From contig JAWQEG010001440.1 in NCBI GenBank assembly GCA_033782935.1, positions 1-64,000 on the forward strand: a stretch of DNA of 64,000 nt, given 5' to 3'. The position numbers were made by a program, and so were the translations under genes. Below are positions 46,131 through 61,631 of this stretch, one piece after another. This DNA is from Petrolisthes cinctipes. Taxonomy: Eukaryota > Arthropoda > Malacostraca > Decapoda > Porcellanidae. Under the pieces are notes generated by a model. That model ran no database searches, was not told where the DNA came from, and saw only the letters and a list, made by a program, of their open reading frames with translations. The number at the start of each line of letters is the position of its first letter. Within the stretch, counting starts at the first letter, position 1.

Positions 46131-49100
46131 TCTGTACATGCCTACTTCGTGTTAGAGTATTTTCAAAATAGATACCTAAAACATGCTGAAAATCGATATT
46201 TTAGCTCCAAAAAGTCGATATGTGCATGCATCTTCTGTTACCGTTTATATCTCAAATTCATGCTCAAATCACCAGAAAATTCAATATTTTTGGGTCCCAG
46301 AAGCGATCTGTACATGCCTACTCCGTGTTAGAGTACTTTCAAAATACAGGCCCAAAACATGCTGTAAATTGATATTTTAGGTGCCCAAAGTCGATATGTG
46401 CATGCATCTTCTGTACCCGATTATATCTCAAATTCAGGCTCATAATACCGAAAAATTCGATATTTTTGGGTCCCAGAAGCAATCTGTACCTGCCTATTCC
46501 GTGTTAGAGTATTTTTTAAAATACAGGCCCAAAACATGCTGAAAATCGATATTTTAGGTGCCCAAAGTAAATATGTGTATGCATCTTCTGTACCCGTTTA
46601 TATCCCAAATTCAGGCTCAAAACTCCCGAAAATTCGATATTTTTGGGACCTAGAAGCGATCTGTATATGCCTACTCCGTGTTAGAGTATTTTCAAAAATA
46701 CATGCCCAAAACATGCTGAAAATCGATATTTTAGCTTCACATAGTCGATATGTGTATGCATCTTCTGTACCCGTTTATATCTCAAATTCAGGCTCAAAAC
46801 ACCCGAAAATTCAATATTTTTGGGTCCCAGATGCGATCTGTACATGCCTATTCCTTGTTAGAGTATTTTCAAAATACATGCCCAAAACATGCTGAAAATC
46901 GATATTTGAGGTGCCCAAAGTCAATATGTTTATGCATCATTTGTACCCGTTTATATCCCAAATTCAGGCTCTAACACCCGAAAATTCAATATTTTTGGGT
47001 CCCAGAAGCGACCTGTACATGCCTACTCAGTGATAGAATATTTTCAAAATATTGGCCCAAAACATACTAAAAATCGATATTTGGGGTGCCCAAAGTCGAA
47101 TTGTGCATGCATCTTCTCTACCCGTTTATATCTCAAATTCAGGCTTAAAACACCCGAAAATTAGATATTTTTGTGTCCCAGAAGCAATCTGTACATGCCT
47201 ACTTCGTGTTAGAGTATTTTCAAAAAAGATGCCTAAAACATGCTCAAAATCGATATTTTGGGTGCCTAAAGTCGATATGTTCATGCATCTTCTGTACTCG
47301 ATTATATCTCAAATTCAGGCTCAAAATACCCAAAAATTCGATATTTTTGGGTTCCAGAAGCGATCTGTACATGCCTATTCCTTGTTAGAGTATTTTCAAA
47401 ATACATTCCCAAAACATGCTGAAAATCGATATTTGAGGTGCCCAAAGTCAATATGTGTATGCATCTTCTGTACCCGTTTATATCCAAAATTCAGGCTCAA
47501 TAGATCATAAAATTCGATATTATTGAGTCCCAGAAGCGATCTGTACATGTCTACTCAGTGCCAGAATGTTTTCAAAATATAGGCTTAAAACATGCTAAAA
47601 TTCAATATTTTAGGTGTCCAAAGTCGATATGTGCATACATCATTTGTACCCGTTTATATCCCAAATTCAGGCTCTAACACCCGAAAATTCGATATTTTTG
47701 GGTCCCAGAAGCGACCTGTACATGCCTACTCAGTGATAGAATATTTTCAAAATATTTGCCCAAAACATACAAAAAATCGGTATTTGTGGTGCCCAAAGTC
47801 GATATGTGCATACATCTTTTGTACTTGTTTATATCCCAAATTCATGCTTAAAACACCCGAAAATTAGATATTTTTGTGTCCCAAAAGCAATCTGTACATG
47901 CCTACTCCTTCTTAGAATGTTTTCAAGATACAGACCCAAGACATGCTCAAAATCGATATATTAAGTATAAAAAGTCGATATGTGCCTACATCTTCAGTAC
48001 CCGTTTATATCTCAAATTCAGGCTCAAAACACCCAAAAATTCAATATTTTTGTGTCCCAGAAGCGATCTGTACATGCCTACTTCGTGTTAGAGTATTTTT
48101 AAAATAGATGCCAAAAACATGCTCAAAATCGATATTTTGGGTGCCCAAAGTCGATATGTGCATGCATCTTCTGTACCCGTTTATATCTCAAATTCAGGCT
48201 CAAAACACCCGAAAAATCGATATTTTTGGGTCCCAGAAGCGATCTGTACATGCCTTCTCTTTGCTAGAATGTTTTATAACATACAGACCCAAAACATGCT
48301 CAAAATCGATATTTTAGGTGCTAAAAGTCGATATGTGCATGCATCTTCAGTACCCGATTATATCTCAAATTCTGGCTCAAAACAACCGAAAATTCGATAT
48401 TTTTGGGTCCCAGAAGTGATCTGTACATTTCTACTCAGTGCTTGAATGTTTTCAAAATATAGGCCTAAAACATGCTAAAATTCGATATTTTAGGTGTCCA
48501 AAGTCGATATGTGCATACATCTTTTGTACTTGTTTATATCCCAAATTCAGGCTCAAAACACCCGAAAATTCGATATTTTTGGGTCCCAGAAGCAATATGT
48601 ACATACCTACTCATTCTTAGAATGTTTTCAAGATACAGACCCAAAACATGCTCAAAATCGATATATTAGGTGCAAAAAGTCGATATGTGTATGCATCTTC
48701 TGTACCCGTTTATATCCCAAATTCAGGCTCAAAACACCCGAAAATTCGATATTTTTGGGTCCCAGAAGCGATCTGTATATGCCTACTTCGTGTTTGAGTA
48801 TTATCAAAATACATGGCCAAAACATGCTGAAAATCGGTAATTTAGCTCCACATAGTCGATATGTGCATGCATCTTCTGTACCCGTTTATATCTCAAATAC
48901 AGGCTCAAATCACCCGAAATATCAATATTTTTGGGTCCCAGAAGCGATCTGTACATGCCTACTCCGTGTTAGACTACTTTCAAAATACAGGCCCAAAACA
49001 TGCTGAAAATAGATATTTGAGGTGCCCAAAGTCGATATGTGTATGCATCTTCTGTACCCGTTTATATCCCAAATTCAGGCTTAAAACACCCGAAAATTCG

Positions 49101-49659
49101 ATATTTTAGGGTCCCAGAAGCGATCTGTACATGCCTACTCCTTGCTAGAATGTTTTCAAAATATAGGCTCAAAACATGCTAAAAATCGATATTTTAGGTA
49201 TCCAAAGTCGATACGTGCATTCATCTTCTGTACCCGTTTATATCTCAAATTCAGGGTCAAAACACCCGAAAATTCGATATTTTGAGTCTCATAAGCGTTC
49301 TGTACATGTCTACTAAGTGCTAGAATGTTTTCAAAATATAGGCTTAAAACATGCTAAAAATCGATATTTTAGGTGTCCACAGTCGATATGTGCATACATC
49401 TTTTGTACCCGTTTATATCCCAAATTCAGGGTAAAAACACCCGAAAATTCGATATTTTTGGGTCCATGAAGCGATTTGTACATGCCTACTCAGTTCTAGA
49501 ATATTTTTTAAATGTAGGCCCAAAACATGCTAAGAATCGATATTTTAGGTGCTAAATGTCGATATGAGCATGCATTTTCTGTACCGGTTTATATCTCAAA
49601 TTTAGGCTCAAAAACCCCGAGAATTCGATAATTTTGGGTCCCAGAAGCGATCTTTACAT

Positions 49660-52600
49660 GCCTACTCCGTGTTAGAGTATTTTCAAAATACAGGCCCAAA
49701 ACATGCTCAAAATCGATATTTTAGGTTCCCAATGTCAATATGTGTATGCATATTCTATACCCGTTTATATCCCAAATTCAGGCTGAAAACACCCGAAAAT
49801 TCGATATTTTTTTGTCCCAGAAGCGATCTGTACATCCCTACTCATGGCTAGAATACTTTCAAAATATAGGCCCAAAACATGCTAAAAATCGATCTTTTGG
49901 GTGCCCAAAGTCGATATCTGCATGCATCTTCTGTACTCGTTTATATCTCAAATTCAGGATCAAAACACCCGAAAACTCGATATTTTTGGGTTCCAGAAGA
50001 GATGTGTACATGCCTACTCCGTGTTAGAGTACTTTCAAAATACAGGCCCAAAACATGCTGAAAATCGATATTTTAGGTGCCCAAAGTCGATATGTGCATG
50101 CATCTTCTGTACCCGTTTATATCTCAAATTCAGGCTCAAAACACACGAAAACTCGATATTTTTGGGTTCCAGAAGCGATCTGTACATGCCTACTCAGTGC
50201 TAGAAAGTTTTCAAAATATAGGCTCAAAACATGCTAAAAATCTTTAATTTAGGTGTCCAAAGTCGATATGTGCATACATCTTTTGTACCCGTTTATATCC
50301 CAAATTCAGGCTCAAAACACCCGAAAATTCGTTATTTTTGGGTCCTTGAAGCGATCTGTACATGCCTACTCCGTGTTAGAGTATTTTTCAAAATACAGGC
50401 CCAAAACATGCAAAAAATCGATATTTTAGGTGCTAAATGTCGATATGAGCATGCATTTTCTGCACCGGTTTATATCTCAAATTCAGGCTCAAAACACCCG
50501 AAAATTCGATAATTTTGGGTCCCAGAAGGGATATTTACATGCCTACTCAGTGCTAAAAAAATTTCAAAATATAGGCTTAAAGCATGCTAAAAATCGATAT
50601 TTTAGGTGTCCAAAGTCGATATGTGCATACATCTTTTGTATTCGTTTATATCCAAAATTCAGGCTCAAAACAACGGAAAATTCAATATTTTTGGGTCCCT
50701 GAAGCGATCTGTACATGCCTACTTCGTGTTAGAGTATTTTCAAAATACAGGCCCAAAACATGCTCAAAATCGATATTTTAGGTTCCCAAAATCAATATGT
50801 GTATGCATCTTCTATACCTGTTTATATCCCAAATTCAGTCTGAAAACACCCGAAAATTCGATATTTTTTTGTTCCAGAAGCGTTCTGTACATGCCTCCTC
50901 ATTTCTAGAATATTTTCAAAATATAGGCCCAAAACATGCTAAAATCGATATTTTGGGTTCCCAAAGTCGATATCTGCATGCATCTTCTGTACCCGTTTAT
51001 ATCTCAAATTCATGCTCAAAACACCCGAAAACTCGATATTTTTTGGGTCCCAGAAGAGATCTGTACATGCCTACTCCGTGTTAGAGTACTTTCAAAATAC
51101 GGGCCCAAAACATGCTAAAAATCGATATTTTAGGTGCCCAAAGTCGATATGTGCATGCATCTTCAGTACCCGTTTATATCTCAAATTCAGGCTCAAAACA
51201 ACGGAAAATTCAATATTTTTGGGTTCCAGAAATGATCTGTACATGCCTACTCAGTGCTAGAATGTTTTCAAAATATAGGCTCAAAACATGCTAAAAATCT
51301 ATAATTTAGGTGTCAAAAGTCGATATGTGCATGCATCTTCTGTACAAGTAGATATCTGAAATTCAGGCTCAAAAATCCAAAAATTCGATATTTTTGTGTC
51401 CCAGAAGTGATCTGCACATGCCTACTTTGTGATAGAGTATTTTCAAAATAGATGCCCAAAACATGCTCAAAATCGATATTTTGGGTGACCAAAGTCGATA
51501 TGTGCTTGCATTTTCTGTACCCGTTCATATCTCAAATTCATTCTCAAAACACCCGAAAATTCGTTATTTTCGGGTCCAAGAAGGGATATTTACATGCCTA
51601 CTCAGTGCTAAAAAAATTTCAAAATATAGGCTTAAAGCATGCTAAAAATCGATATTTTAGGTGTCCAAAGTCGATATGTGCATACATCTTTTGTATTCGT
51701 TTATATCCAAAATTCAGGCTCAAAACAACGGAAAATTCAATATTTTTGGGTCCCTGAAGCGATCTGTACATGCCTACTTCGTGTTAGAGTATTTTCAAAA
51801 TACAGGCCCAAAACATGCTCAAAATCGATATTTTAGGTTCCCAATGTCAATATGTGTATGCATATTCTATACCCGTTTATATCCCAAATTCAGGCTGAAA
51901 ACACCCGAAAATTCGATATTTTTTTGTCCCAGAAGCGATCTGTACATCCCTACTCATGGCTAGAATACTTTCAAAATATAGGCCCAAAACATGCTAAAAA
52001 TCGATCTTTTGGGTGCCCAAAGTCGATATCTGCATGCATCTTCTGTACTCGTTTATATCTCAAATTCAGGATCAAAACACCCGAAAACTCGATATTTTTG
52101 GGTTCCAGAAGAGATGTGTACATGCCTACTCCGTGTTAGAGTACTTTCAAAATACAGGCCCAAAACATGCTGAAAATCGATATTTTAGGTGCCCAAAGTC
52201 GATATGTGCATGCATCTTCTGTACCCGTTTATATCTCAAATTCAGGCTCAAAACACACGAAAACTCGATATTTTTGGGTTCCAGAAGCGATCTGTACATG
52301 CCTACTCAGTGCTAGAAAGTTTTCAAAATATAGGCTCAGAAACATGCTAAAAATCTTTAATTTAGGTGTCCAAAGTCGATATGTGCATACATCTTTTGTA
52401 CCCGTTTATATCCCAAATTCAGGCTCAAAACACCCGAAAATTCGTTATTTTTGGGTCCTTGAAGCGATCTGTACATGCCTACTCCGTGTTAGAGTATTTT
52501 TCAAAATACAGGCCCAAAACATGCAATAAATCGATATTTTAGGTGCTAAATGTCGATATGAGCATGCATTTTCTGTACCGGTTTATATCTTAAATTCAGG

Positions 52601-53694
52601 CTCAAAACACCCGAAAATTCGATAATTTTGGGTCCCAGAAGGGATATTTACATGCCTACTCAGTGCTAAAAAAATTTCAAAATATAGGCTTAAAGCATGC
52701 TAAAAATCGATATTTTAGGTGTCCAAAGTCGATATGTGCATACATCTTTTGTATTCGTTTATATCCAAAATTCAGGCTCAAAACAACGGAAAATTTAATA
52801 TTTTTGGGTCCCTGAAGCGATCTGTACATGCCTACTTCGTGTTAGAGTATTTTCAAAATACAGGCCCAAAACATGCTCAAAATCGATATTTTAGGTTCCC
52901 AAAATCAATATGTGTATGCATCTTCTATACCCGTTTATATCCCAAATTCAGTCTGAAAACACCCGAAAATTCGATATTTTTTTGTTCCAGAAGCGTTCTG
53001 TACATGCCTACTCATTTCTAGAATACTTTCAAAATATAGGCCCAAAACATGCTAAAATCGATATTTTGGGTTCCCAAAGTCGATATCTGCATGCATCTTC
53101 TGTACCCGTTTATATCTCAAATTCATGCTCAAAACACCCGAAAACTCGATATTTTTGGGTCCCAGAAGAGATCTGTACATGCCTACTCCGTGTTAGAGTA
53201 CTTTCAAAATACGGGCCCAAAACATGCTAAAAATCGATATTTTAGGTGCCCAAAGTCGATATGTGCATGCATCTTCAGTACCCGTTTATATCTCAAATTC
53301 AGGCTCAAAACAACGGAAAATTCAATATTTTTGGGTTCCAGAAATGATCTGTACATGCCTACTCAGTGCTAGAATGTTTTCAAAATATAGGCTCAAAACA
53401 TGCTAAAAATCTATAATTTAGGTGTCAAAAGTCGATATGTGCATGCATCTTCTGTACAAGTAGATATCTGAAATTCAGGCTCAAAAATCCAAAAATTCGA
53501 TATTTTTGTGTCCCAGAAGTGATCTGCACATGCCTACTTTGTGATAGAGTATTTTCAAAATAGATGCCCAAAACATGCTCAAAATCGATATTTTGGGTGC
53601 CCAAAGTCGATATGTGCTTGCATTTTCTGTACCCGTTCATATCTCAAATTCATTCTCAAAACACCCGAAAATTCGTTATTTTCGGGTCCAAGAA
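49660..53694 (+). repeat. 12-mer higher-order repeat, two copies of 2112 bp
   Basis: 49740/51852, 49879/51991, 50055/52167, 51112/53224 and 51313/53425 all differ by 2112-2113 bp. The stretch 51578-51770 instead matches 50523-50715 (1055-bp offset), so a smaller unequal exchange is embedded at the boundary between the copies. Confidence 0.87.
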
Positions 53695-54406
53695 GCGATC
53701 TGTACATGCCTACTCTTTGCTAGAATGTTTTCAAAATACATACCCAAAACATGCTCAACATCGATATTTTAGGTGCAAAAAGTCGATATGAGCATACATC
53801 TTTTGTACCCGTTTATATCCCAAATTCAGGCTTAAAACCCCCGAAAATTCGATATTTTTGTGTCCCAGAAGCGATCTGTACATGTCTACTCAGTGATAGA
53901 ATATTTTCAAAATATTGGAACAAAACATGCTAAAAAACGATATTTTGGGTGCCCAAAGTAGATATGTGAATGCATCTTCTGTACCCGTTTATATCTCAAA
54001 TTCAGGCTCTTAACACCCTAAAACTCTATATTTTTGGGTCCCTGAAGCGATCTGTACATGCCTACTCCGTGTTAGAGTACTTTCAAAATACAGGCCCAAA
54101 ACATGCTGAAAATCGATATTTGAGGTGCCCAAAGTCGATATGTGAATGCATCTTCAGTACCCGTTTATATCCCAAATTCAGGCTGAAAACATCCGAAAAA
54201 TTCGATATTTTTTTGTCTCAGAAGCGATCTGTACATGCCCACTCAGTGCTAGAATATTTTTTTAATGTAGGCCCAAAACATGCTAAAAATCGATATTTTA
54301 GGTGCTAAATGTCGATATGAGCATGCATTTTCTGTACCGGTTTATATCTCAAATTCAGGCTCAAAACACCCGAAAATTCGATTATTTTGGGTCCCTGAAG
54401 CGATCT

Positions 54407-57400
54407 TTACATGCCTACTCCGTGTTAGAGTATTTTCAAAATATACGCCCAAAACATGCTCAAAATCGATATTTTATATACCCAAAGTCAATATGTGTAT
54501 GCATCTTCTATATCCGTTTATATCCCAAATTCAGGCTGAAAACATCCGAAAATTCGATATTTTTTTGTCCCAGTAGCGATCTGTACATGCCTACACATTG
54601 CTAGAATACTTTCAAAATATAGGCCGAAAACATGCTAAAAATCGATATTTTGGGTACCCAAAGTCGATATCTGCATGCATATTCTGTACCCGTTTATATC
54701 TCAAATTCAGGCTCAAAACACCCGAAAACTCGATATTTTTGGGTCCAAGAAGAGATCTGTACATGCCTACTCCGTGTTAGAGTACTTTCAAAATACAGGC
54801 CCAAAACATGCTGAAAATCGATATTTTATGTTCCCAAAGTCGATATGTGCATGCATCTTCAGTACCCGTTTATATCTCAAATTCAGGCTCAAAACAACGG
54901 AAAATTCTATATTTTTGGGTTCCAGAAGCGATCTGTACATGCCTACTCTTTGCTAGAATGTTTTCAAAATACAGACCCAAAATATGCTCAAAATCAAATA
55001 TTTTAGGTGCAAAAAGTCGATATGTGCATACATCTTTTGTACCCGTTTATATCCCAAATTCTGGCTTAAAACAACCGAAAATTCGATATTTTTGTGTCCC
55101 AGAAGCGATCTGTAAATGCCTACTCAGTGCTGGAATATTTTCAAAATATAGGCTCAAAACATGCTAAAAATCAATATTTTATATGTCCCAAGTCGATATG
55201 TGCATGCATGTTCTGTACCCGTTTATATCTCAAATTCAGGCTCAAAACACCCGAAAACTCGATATTTTTGGGTCCCGGAAGAGATCTGTACATGCCTACT
55301 CCGTGTTAGAGTACTTTCAAAATACAGGCCCAAAACATGCTGAAAATCGATATTTTAGGTGCCCAAAGTCGATATGTGCATGCATCTTCAGTACCCGTTT
55401 ATATCTCAAATTCAGGCTCAAAACAACGGAAAATTCAATATTTTTGGGTACCAGAAGCGATCTGTACATGCCTACTCAGTGATAAAATGTTTTCAAAATA
55501 TAGGCTTAATGCATGCTAAAAATCGATATTTTAGGTGTCCAAAGTCGATATGTGAATACATCTTTTGTACCCGTTTATATCCAAAATTCACGCTCAAAAC
55601 ACCCGAAAATTCGATATTTTTGGGTCCCTGAAGCGATCTGTATAGGCCTACTCCGTGTTAGAGCATTTTCAAAATAAAGGCCCAAAACATGCTCAAAATC
55701 GATATTTTAGGTTCCCAAAGTCAATATGTGTATGCATCTTCTATACCCGTTTATATCCCTAATTCAGTCTGAAAACACCCGAAAATTTGATATTTTTTTG
55801 TCCCAGAAGCGTTCTGTACATGCCTACTCATTGCTAGAATACTTTCAAAATATAGTCCCAAAACATGCTAAAAATCGATATTTTGGGTGCCCAAAGTCGA
55901 TATCTGCATGCATCTTCTGTACCCGTTTATATATCAAATTCAGGCTCAAAACACCCGAAAACTCGATATTTTTGGGTCACAGAAGAGATCTGTACATGCC
56001 TACTCCGTGTTAGAGTACTTTCAAAATACAGGCCCAAAACATGCTCAAAATCGATATTTTAAGTCCAAAAGTCGATATGTACATGCATTTTCAGTACACG
56101 TTTATATCTCAAATTTAGGCACAAAACACTCAAAAATTCAATATTTTTGGGTTCCAGAAGCGATCTGTACATGCCTACTCAGTGCTAGAAAGTTTTCAAA
56201 ATATAGGCTCAAAACATGCTGAAAATCTATAATTTAGGTGTCCAAAGTCGATATGTGCATGCATCTTCTGTACCCGTATATATCTGAAATTCATTCTCAA
56301 AACACCCAAAAATTCGATATTTTTGTGTCCCAGAAGCGATCTGTACATGCCTACTTCGTGTTAGAGTATTTTCAAATTAGATGCCCAAAACATGCTCAAA
56401 ATCGATATTTTGGGTGCCCAAAGTCGATATGTGCATGCATCTTCTGTACCCGTTTATATCTCAAATTCAGGCTCAAAACACCCGAAAATTCGATATTTTC
56501 GGGTCCCAGAAGCGATCTGTACATGCCTACTCTTTGCTAGAATGTTTTCAAAATACAGACCCAAAATATGTTAAAAATCGATATTTTAGGTGCAAAAAGT
56601 CGATATGTGCCTCCTTTTTTTGTACCCGTTTATATCCCAAATTCTAGCTTAAAACACCCGAAAATTCGATATTTTTGTGTCCCAGAAGCGATCTGTAAAT
56701 GCCTACTTAGTGCTGGAATATTTTCAAAATATAGGCCCAATACATGCTAAAAATCGATATTTTAGGTGCCCAATGTCGATATGTGCATGCATCTTCTGTA
56801 CCCGTTTATATCTCAAATTCAGGCTTAAAACACCCGAAAATTCGATATTTTTGGGTCCAAGAAGCAATCTGTACATGCCTACTCAGTGCTAGAATGTTTT
56901 CAAAATATAGGCTCAAAACATGCTAAAAATCAATAGTTTATATGTCCCAAGTTGATATGTGCATGCATGTTCTGTACCCGTTTATATCTCAAATTCAGGC
57001 TCAAAACACCCGAAAACTCGATATTTTTGGGTCCCAGAAGAGATCTGTACATGCCTTCTCCGTGTTAGAGTACTTTCAAAATACAGGCCCAAAACATGCT
57101 GAAAATCGATATTTTAGGTGCCCAAAGTCGATATGTGCATGCATCTTCAGTACCCGTTTATATCTCAAATTCAGGCTCAAAACCACGGAAAATTCAATAT
57201 TTTTGGGTTCCAGAAGCGATCTGTACATGCCTACTCAGTGCTAGAACGTTTTCAAAATATAGGCTCAAAACATGCTAAAAATCGATATTTTAGGTGCTAA
57301 ATGTCGATATGTGAATACATCTTTTGTACCCGTTTATATCCAAAATTCACGCTCAAAACACCCGAAAATTCGATATTTTTGGGTCCCTGAAGCGATCTGT

Positions 57401-60400
57401 ATAGGCCTACTCCGTGTTAGAGCATTTTCAAAATACAGGCCCAAAACATGCTCAAAATCGATATTTTAGGTTCCCAAAGTCAATATGTGTATGCATCTTC
57501 TATACCCGTCTATATCCCAAATTCAGGCTGAAAACACCCGAAAATTTGATATTTTTTTGTCCCAGAAGCTTTCTATACATGCCTACTCATTGCTAGAATA
57601 CTTTCAGAATATAGGCCCAAAACATGCTAAAAATCGATATTTTGGGTGCCCAAAGTCGATATCTGCATGCATCTTCTGTACCCGTTTATATATCAAATTC
57701 AGGCTCAAAACACCCGAAAACTCGATATTTTTGGGTCCCAGAAGAGATCTGTACATGCCTACTCCGTGTTAGAGTACTTTCAAAATACAGGCCCAAAACA
57801 TGCTCAAAATCGATATTTTAGGTGCCCAAAGTCGATATGTGCATACATTTTCAGTACACGTTTATATCTCAAATTTAGGCACAAAACACCCAAAAATTCA
57901 ATATTTTTGGGTTCCAGAAGCGATCTGTACATGCCTACTCAGTGCTAGAAAGTTTTCAAAATATAGGCTCAAAACATGCTAAAAATCTATAATTTAGGTG
58001 TCCAAAGTCGATATGTGCATGCATCTTCTGTACCCGTATATATTTGAAATTCATTCTCAAAACACCCAAAAATTCGATATTTTTGTGTCCCAGAAGCGAT
58101 CTGTACATGCCTACTCCGTGTTAGAGTATTTTCAAAATATACGCCCAAAATATGCTCAAAATCGATATTTTATATACCCAAAGTCAATATGTGTATGCAT
58201 CTTCTATATCCGTTTATATCCCAAATTCAGGCTGAAAACATCCGAAAATTCGATATTTTTTTGTCCCAGTAGCGATCTGTACATGCCTACTCATTGCTAG
58301 AATACTTTCAAAATATAGGCCGAAAACATGCTAAAAATCGATATTTTGGGTACCCAAAGTCGATATCTGCATGCATATTCTGTACCCGTTTATATCTCAA
58401 ATTCAGGCTCAAAACACCCGAAAACTCGATATTTTTGGGTCCAAGAAGAGATCTGTACATGCCTACTCCGTGTTAGAGTACTTTCAAAATACAGGCCCAA
58501 AACATGCTGAAAATCGATATTTTATGTTCCCAAAGTCGATATGTGCATGCATCTTCAGTACCCGTTTATATCTCAAATTCAGGCTCAAAACAACGGAAAA
58601 TTCTATATTTTTGGGTTCCAGAAGCGATCTGTACATGCCTACTCTTTGCTAGAATGTTTTCAAAATACAGACCCAAAATATGCTCAAAATCAAATATTTT
58701 AGGTGCAAAAAGTCGATATGTGCATACATCTTTTGTACCCGTTTATATCCCAAATTCTGGCTTAAAACACCCGAAAATTCGATATTTTTGTGTCCCAGAA
58801 GCGATCTGTAAATGCCTACTCAGTGCTGGAATATTTTCAAAATATAGGCTCAAAACATGCTAAAAATCAATATTTTATATGTCCCAAGTCGATATGTGCA
58901 TGCATGTTTTGTACCCGTTTATATCTCAAATTCAGGCTCAAAACACCCGAAAACTCGATATTTTTGGGTCCCGGAAGAGATCTGTACATGCCTACTCCGT
59001 GTTAGAGTACTTTCAAAATACGGGCCCAAAACATGCTGAAAATCGATATTTTAGGTGCCCAAAGTCGATATGTGCATGCATCTTCAGTACCCGTTTATAT
59101 CTCAAATTCAGGCTCAAAACAACGGAAAATTCAATATTTTTGGGTACCAGAAGCGATCTGTACATGCCTACTCAGTGCTAAAATGTTTTCAAAATATAGG
59201 CTTAATGCATGCTAAAAATCGATATTTTAGGTGTCCAAAGTCGATATGTGAATACATCTTTTGTACCCGTTTATATCCAAAATTCACGCTCAAAACACCC
59301 GAAAATTCGATATTTTTGGGTCCCTGAAGCGATCTGTATAGGCCTACTCCGTGTTAGAGCATTTTCAAAATAAAGTCCCAAAACATGCTCAAAATCGATA
59401 TTTTAGGTTCCCAAAGTCAATATGTGTATGCATCTTCTATACCCGTTTATATCCCTAATTCAGGCTGAAAACACCCGAAAATTTGATATTTTTTTGTCCC
59501 AGAAGCGTTCTGTACATGCCTACTCATTGCTAGAATACTTTCAAAATATAGTCCCAAAACATGCTAAAAATCGATATTTTGGGTGCCCAAAGTCGATATC
59601 TGCATGCATCTTCTGTACCCGTTTATATATCAAATTCAGGCTCAAAACACCCGAAAACTCGATATTTTTGGGTCACAGAAGAGATCTGTACATGCCTACT
59701 CCGTGTTAGAGTACTTTCAAAATACAGGCCCAAAACATGCTCAAAATCGATATTTTAGGTCCAAAAGTCGATATGTGCATGCATTTTCAGTACACGTTTA
59801 TATCTCAAATTTAGGCACAAAACACTCAAAAATTCAATATTTTTCGGTTCCAGAAGCGATCTGTACATGCCTACTCAGTGCTAGAAAGTTTTCAAAATAT
59901 AGGCTCAAAACATGCTGAAAATCTATAATTTAGGTGTCCAAAGTCGATATGTGCATGCATCTTCTGTACCCGTATATATCTGAAATTCATTCTCAAAACA
60001 CCCAAAAATTCGATATTTTTGTGTCCCAGAAGCGATCTGTACATGCCTACTTCGTGTTAGAGTATTTTCAAATTAGATGCCCAAAACATGCTCAAAATCG
60101 ATATTTTGGGTGCCCAAAGTCGATATGTGCATGCATCTTCTGTACCCGTTTATATCTCAAATTCAGGCTCAAAACACCCGAAAATTCGATATTTTCGGGT
60201 CCCAGAAGCGATCTGTACATGCCTACTCTTTGCTAGAATGTTTTCAAAATACAGACCCAAAATATGTTAAAAATCGATATTTTAGGTGCAAAAAGTCGAT
60301 ATGTGCCTCCTTTTTTTGTACCCGTTTATATCCCAAATTCTAGCTTAAAACACCCGAAAATTCGATATTTTTGTGTCCCAGAAGCGATCTGTAAATGCCT

Positions 60401-61631
60401 ACTTAGTGCTGGAATATTTTCAAAATATAGGCCCAATACATGCTAAAAATCGATATTTTAGGTGCCCAATGTCGATATGTGCATGCATCTTCTGTACCCG
60501 TTTATATCTCAAATTCAGGCTTAAAACACCCGAAAATTCGATATTTTTGGGTCCAAGAAGCAATCTGTACATGCCTACTCAGTGCTAGAATGTTTTCAAA
60601 ATATAGGCTCAAAACATGCTAAAAATCAATAGTTTATATGTCCCAAGTCGATATGTGCATGCATGTTCTGTACCCGTTTATATCTCAAATTCAGGCTCAA
60701 AACACCCGAAAACTCGATATTTTTGGGTCCCAGAAGAGATCTGTACATGCCTTCTCCGTGTTAGAGTACTTTCAAAATACAGGCCCAAAACATGCTGAAA
60801 ATCGATATTTTAGATGCCCAAAGTCGATATGTGCATGCATCTTCAGTACCCGTTTATATCTCAAATTCAGGCTCAAAACCACGGAAAATTCAATATTTTT
60901 GGGTTCCAGAAGCGATCTGTACATGCCTACTCAGTGCTAGAACGTTTTCAAAATATAGGCTCAAAACATGCTAAAAATAGATATTTTAGGTGCTAAATGT
61001 CGATATGTGAATACATCTTTTGTACCCGTTTATATCCAAAATTCACGCTCAAAACACCCGAAAATTCGATATTTTTGGGTCCCTGAAGCGATCTGTATAG
61101 GCCTACTCCGTGTTAGAGCATTTTCAAGATACAGGCCCAAAACATGCTCAAAATCGATATTTTAGGTTCCCAAAGTCAATATGTGTATGCATCTTCTATA
61201 CCCGTTTATATCCCAAATTCAGGCTGAAAACACCCGAAAATTTGATATTTTTTTGTCCCAGAAGCTTTCTATACATGCCTACTCATTGCTAGAATACTTT
61301 CAGAATATAGGCCCAAAACATGCTAAAAATCGATATTTTGGGTGCCCAAAGTCGATATCTGCATGCATCTTCTGTACCCGTTTATATATCAAATTCAGGC
61401 TCAAAACACCCGAAAACTCGATATTTTTGGGTCCCAGAAGAGATCTGTACATGCCTACTCCGTGTTAGAGTACTTTCAAAATACAGGCCCAAAACATGCT
61501 CAAAATCGATATTTTAGGTGCCCAAAGTCGATATGTGCATACATTTTCAGTACACGTTTATATCTCAAATTTAGGCACAAAACACCCAAAAATTCAATAT
61601 TTTTGGGTTCCAGAAGCGATCTGTACATGCC
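54407..61631 (+). repeat. 21-mer higher-order repeat, two copies of 3696 bp
   Basis: 54407-58102 and 58103-61631 match at exactly 3696 bp (21 x 176): for example 54598/58294, 55726/59422, 56238/59934, 57096/60792 and 57624/61320. Differences are sparse single-base changes. Confidence 0.9.
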
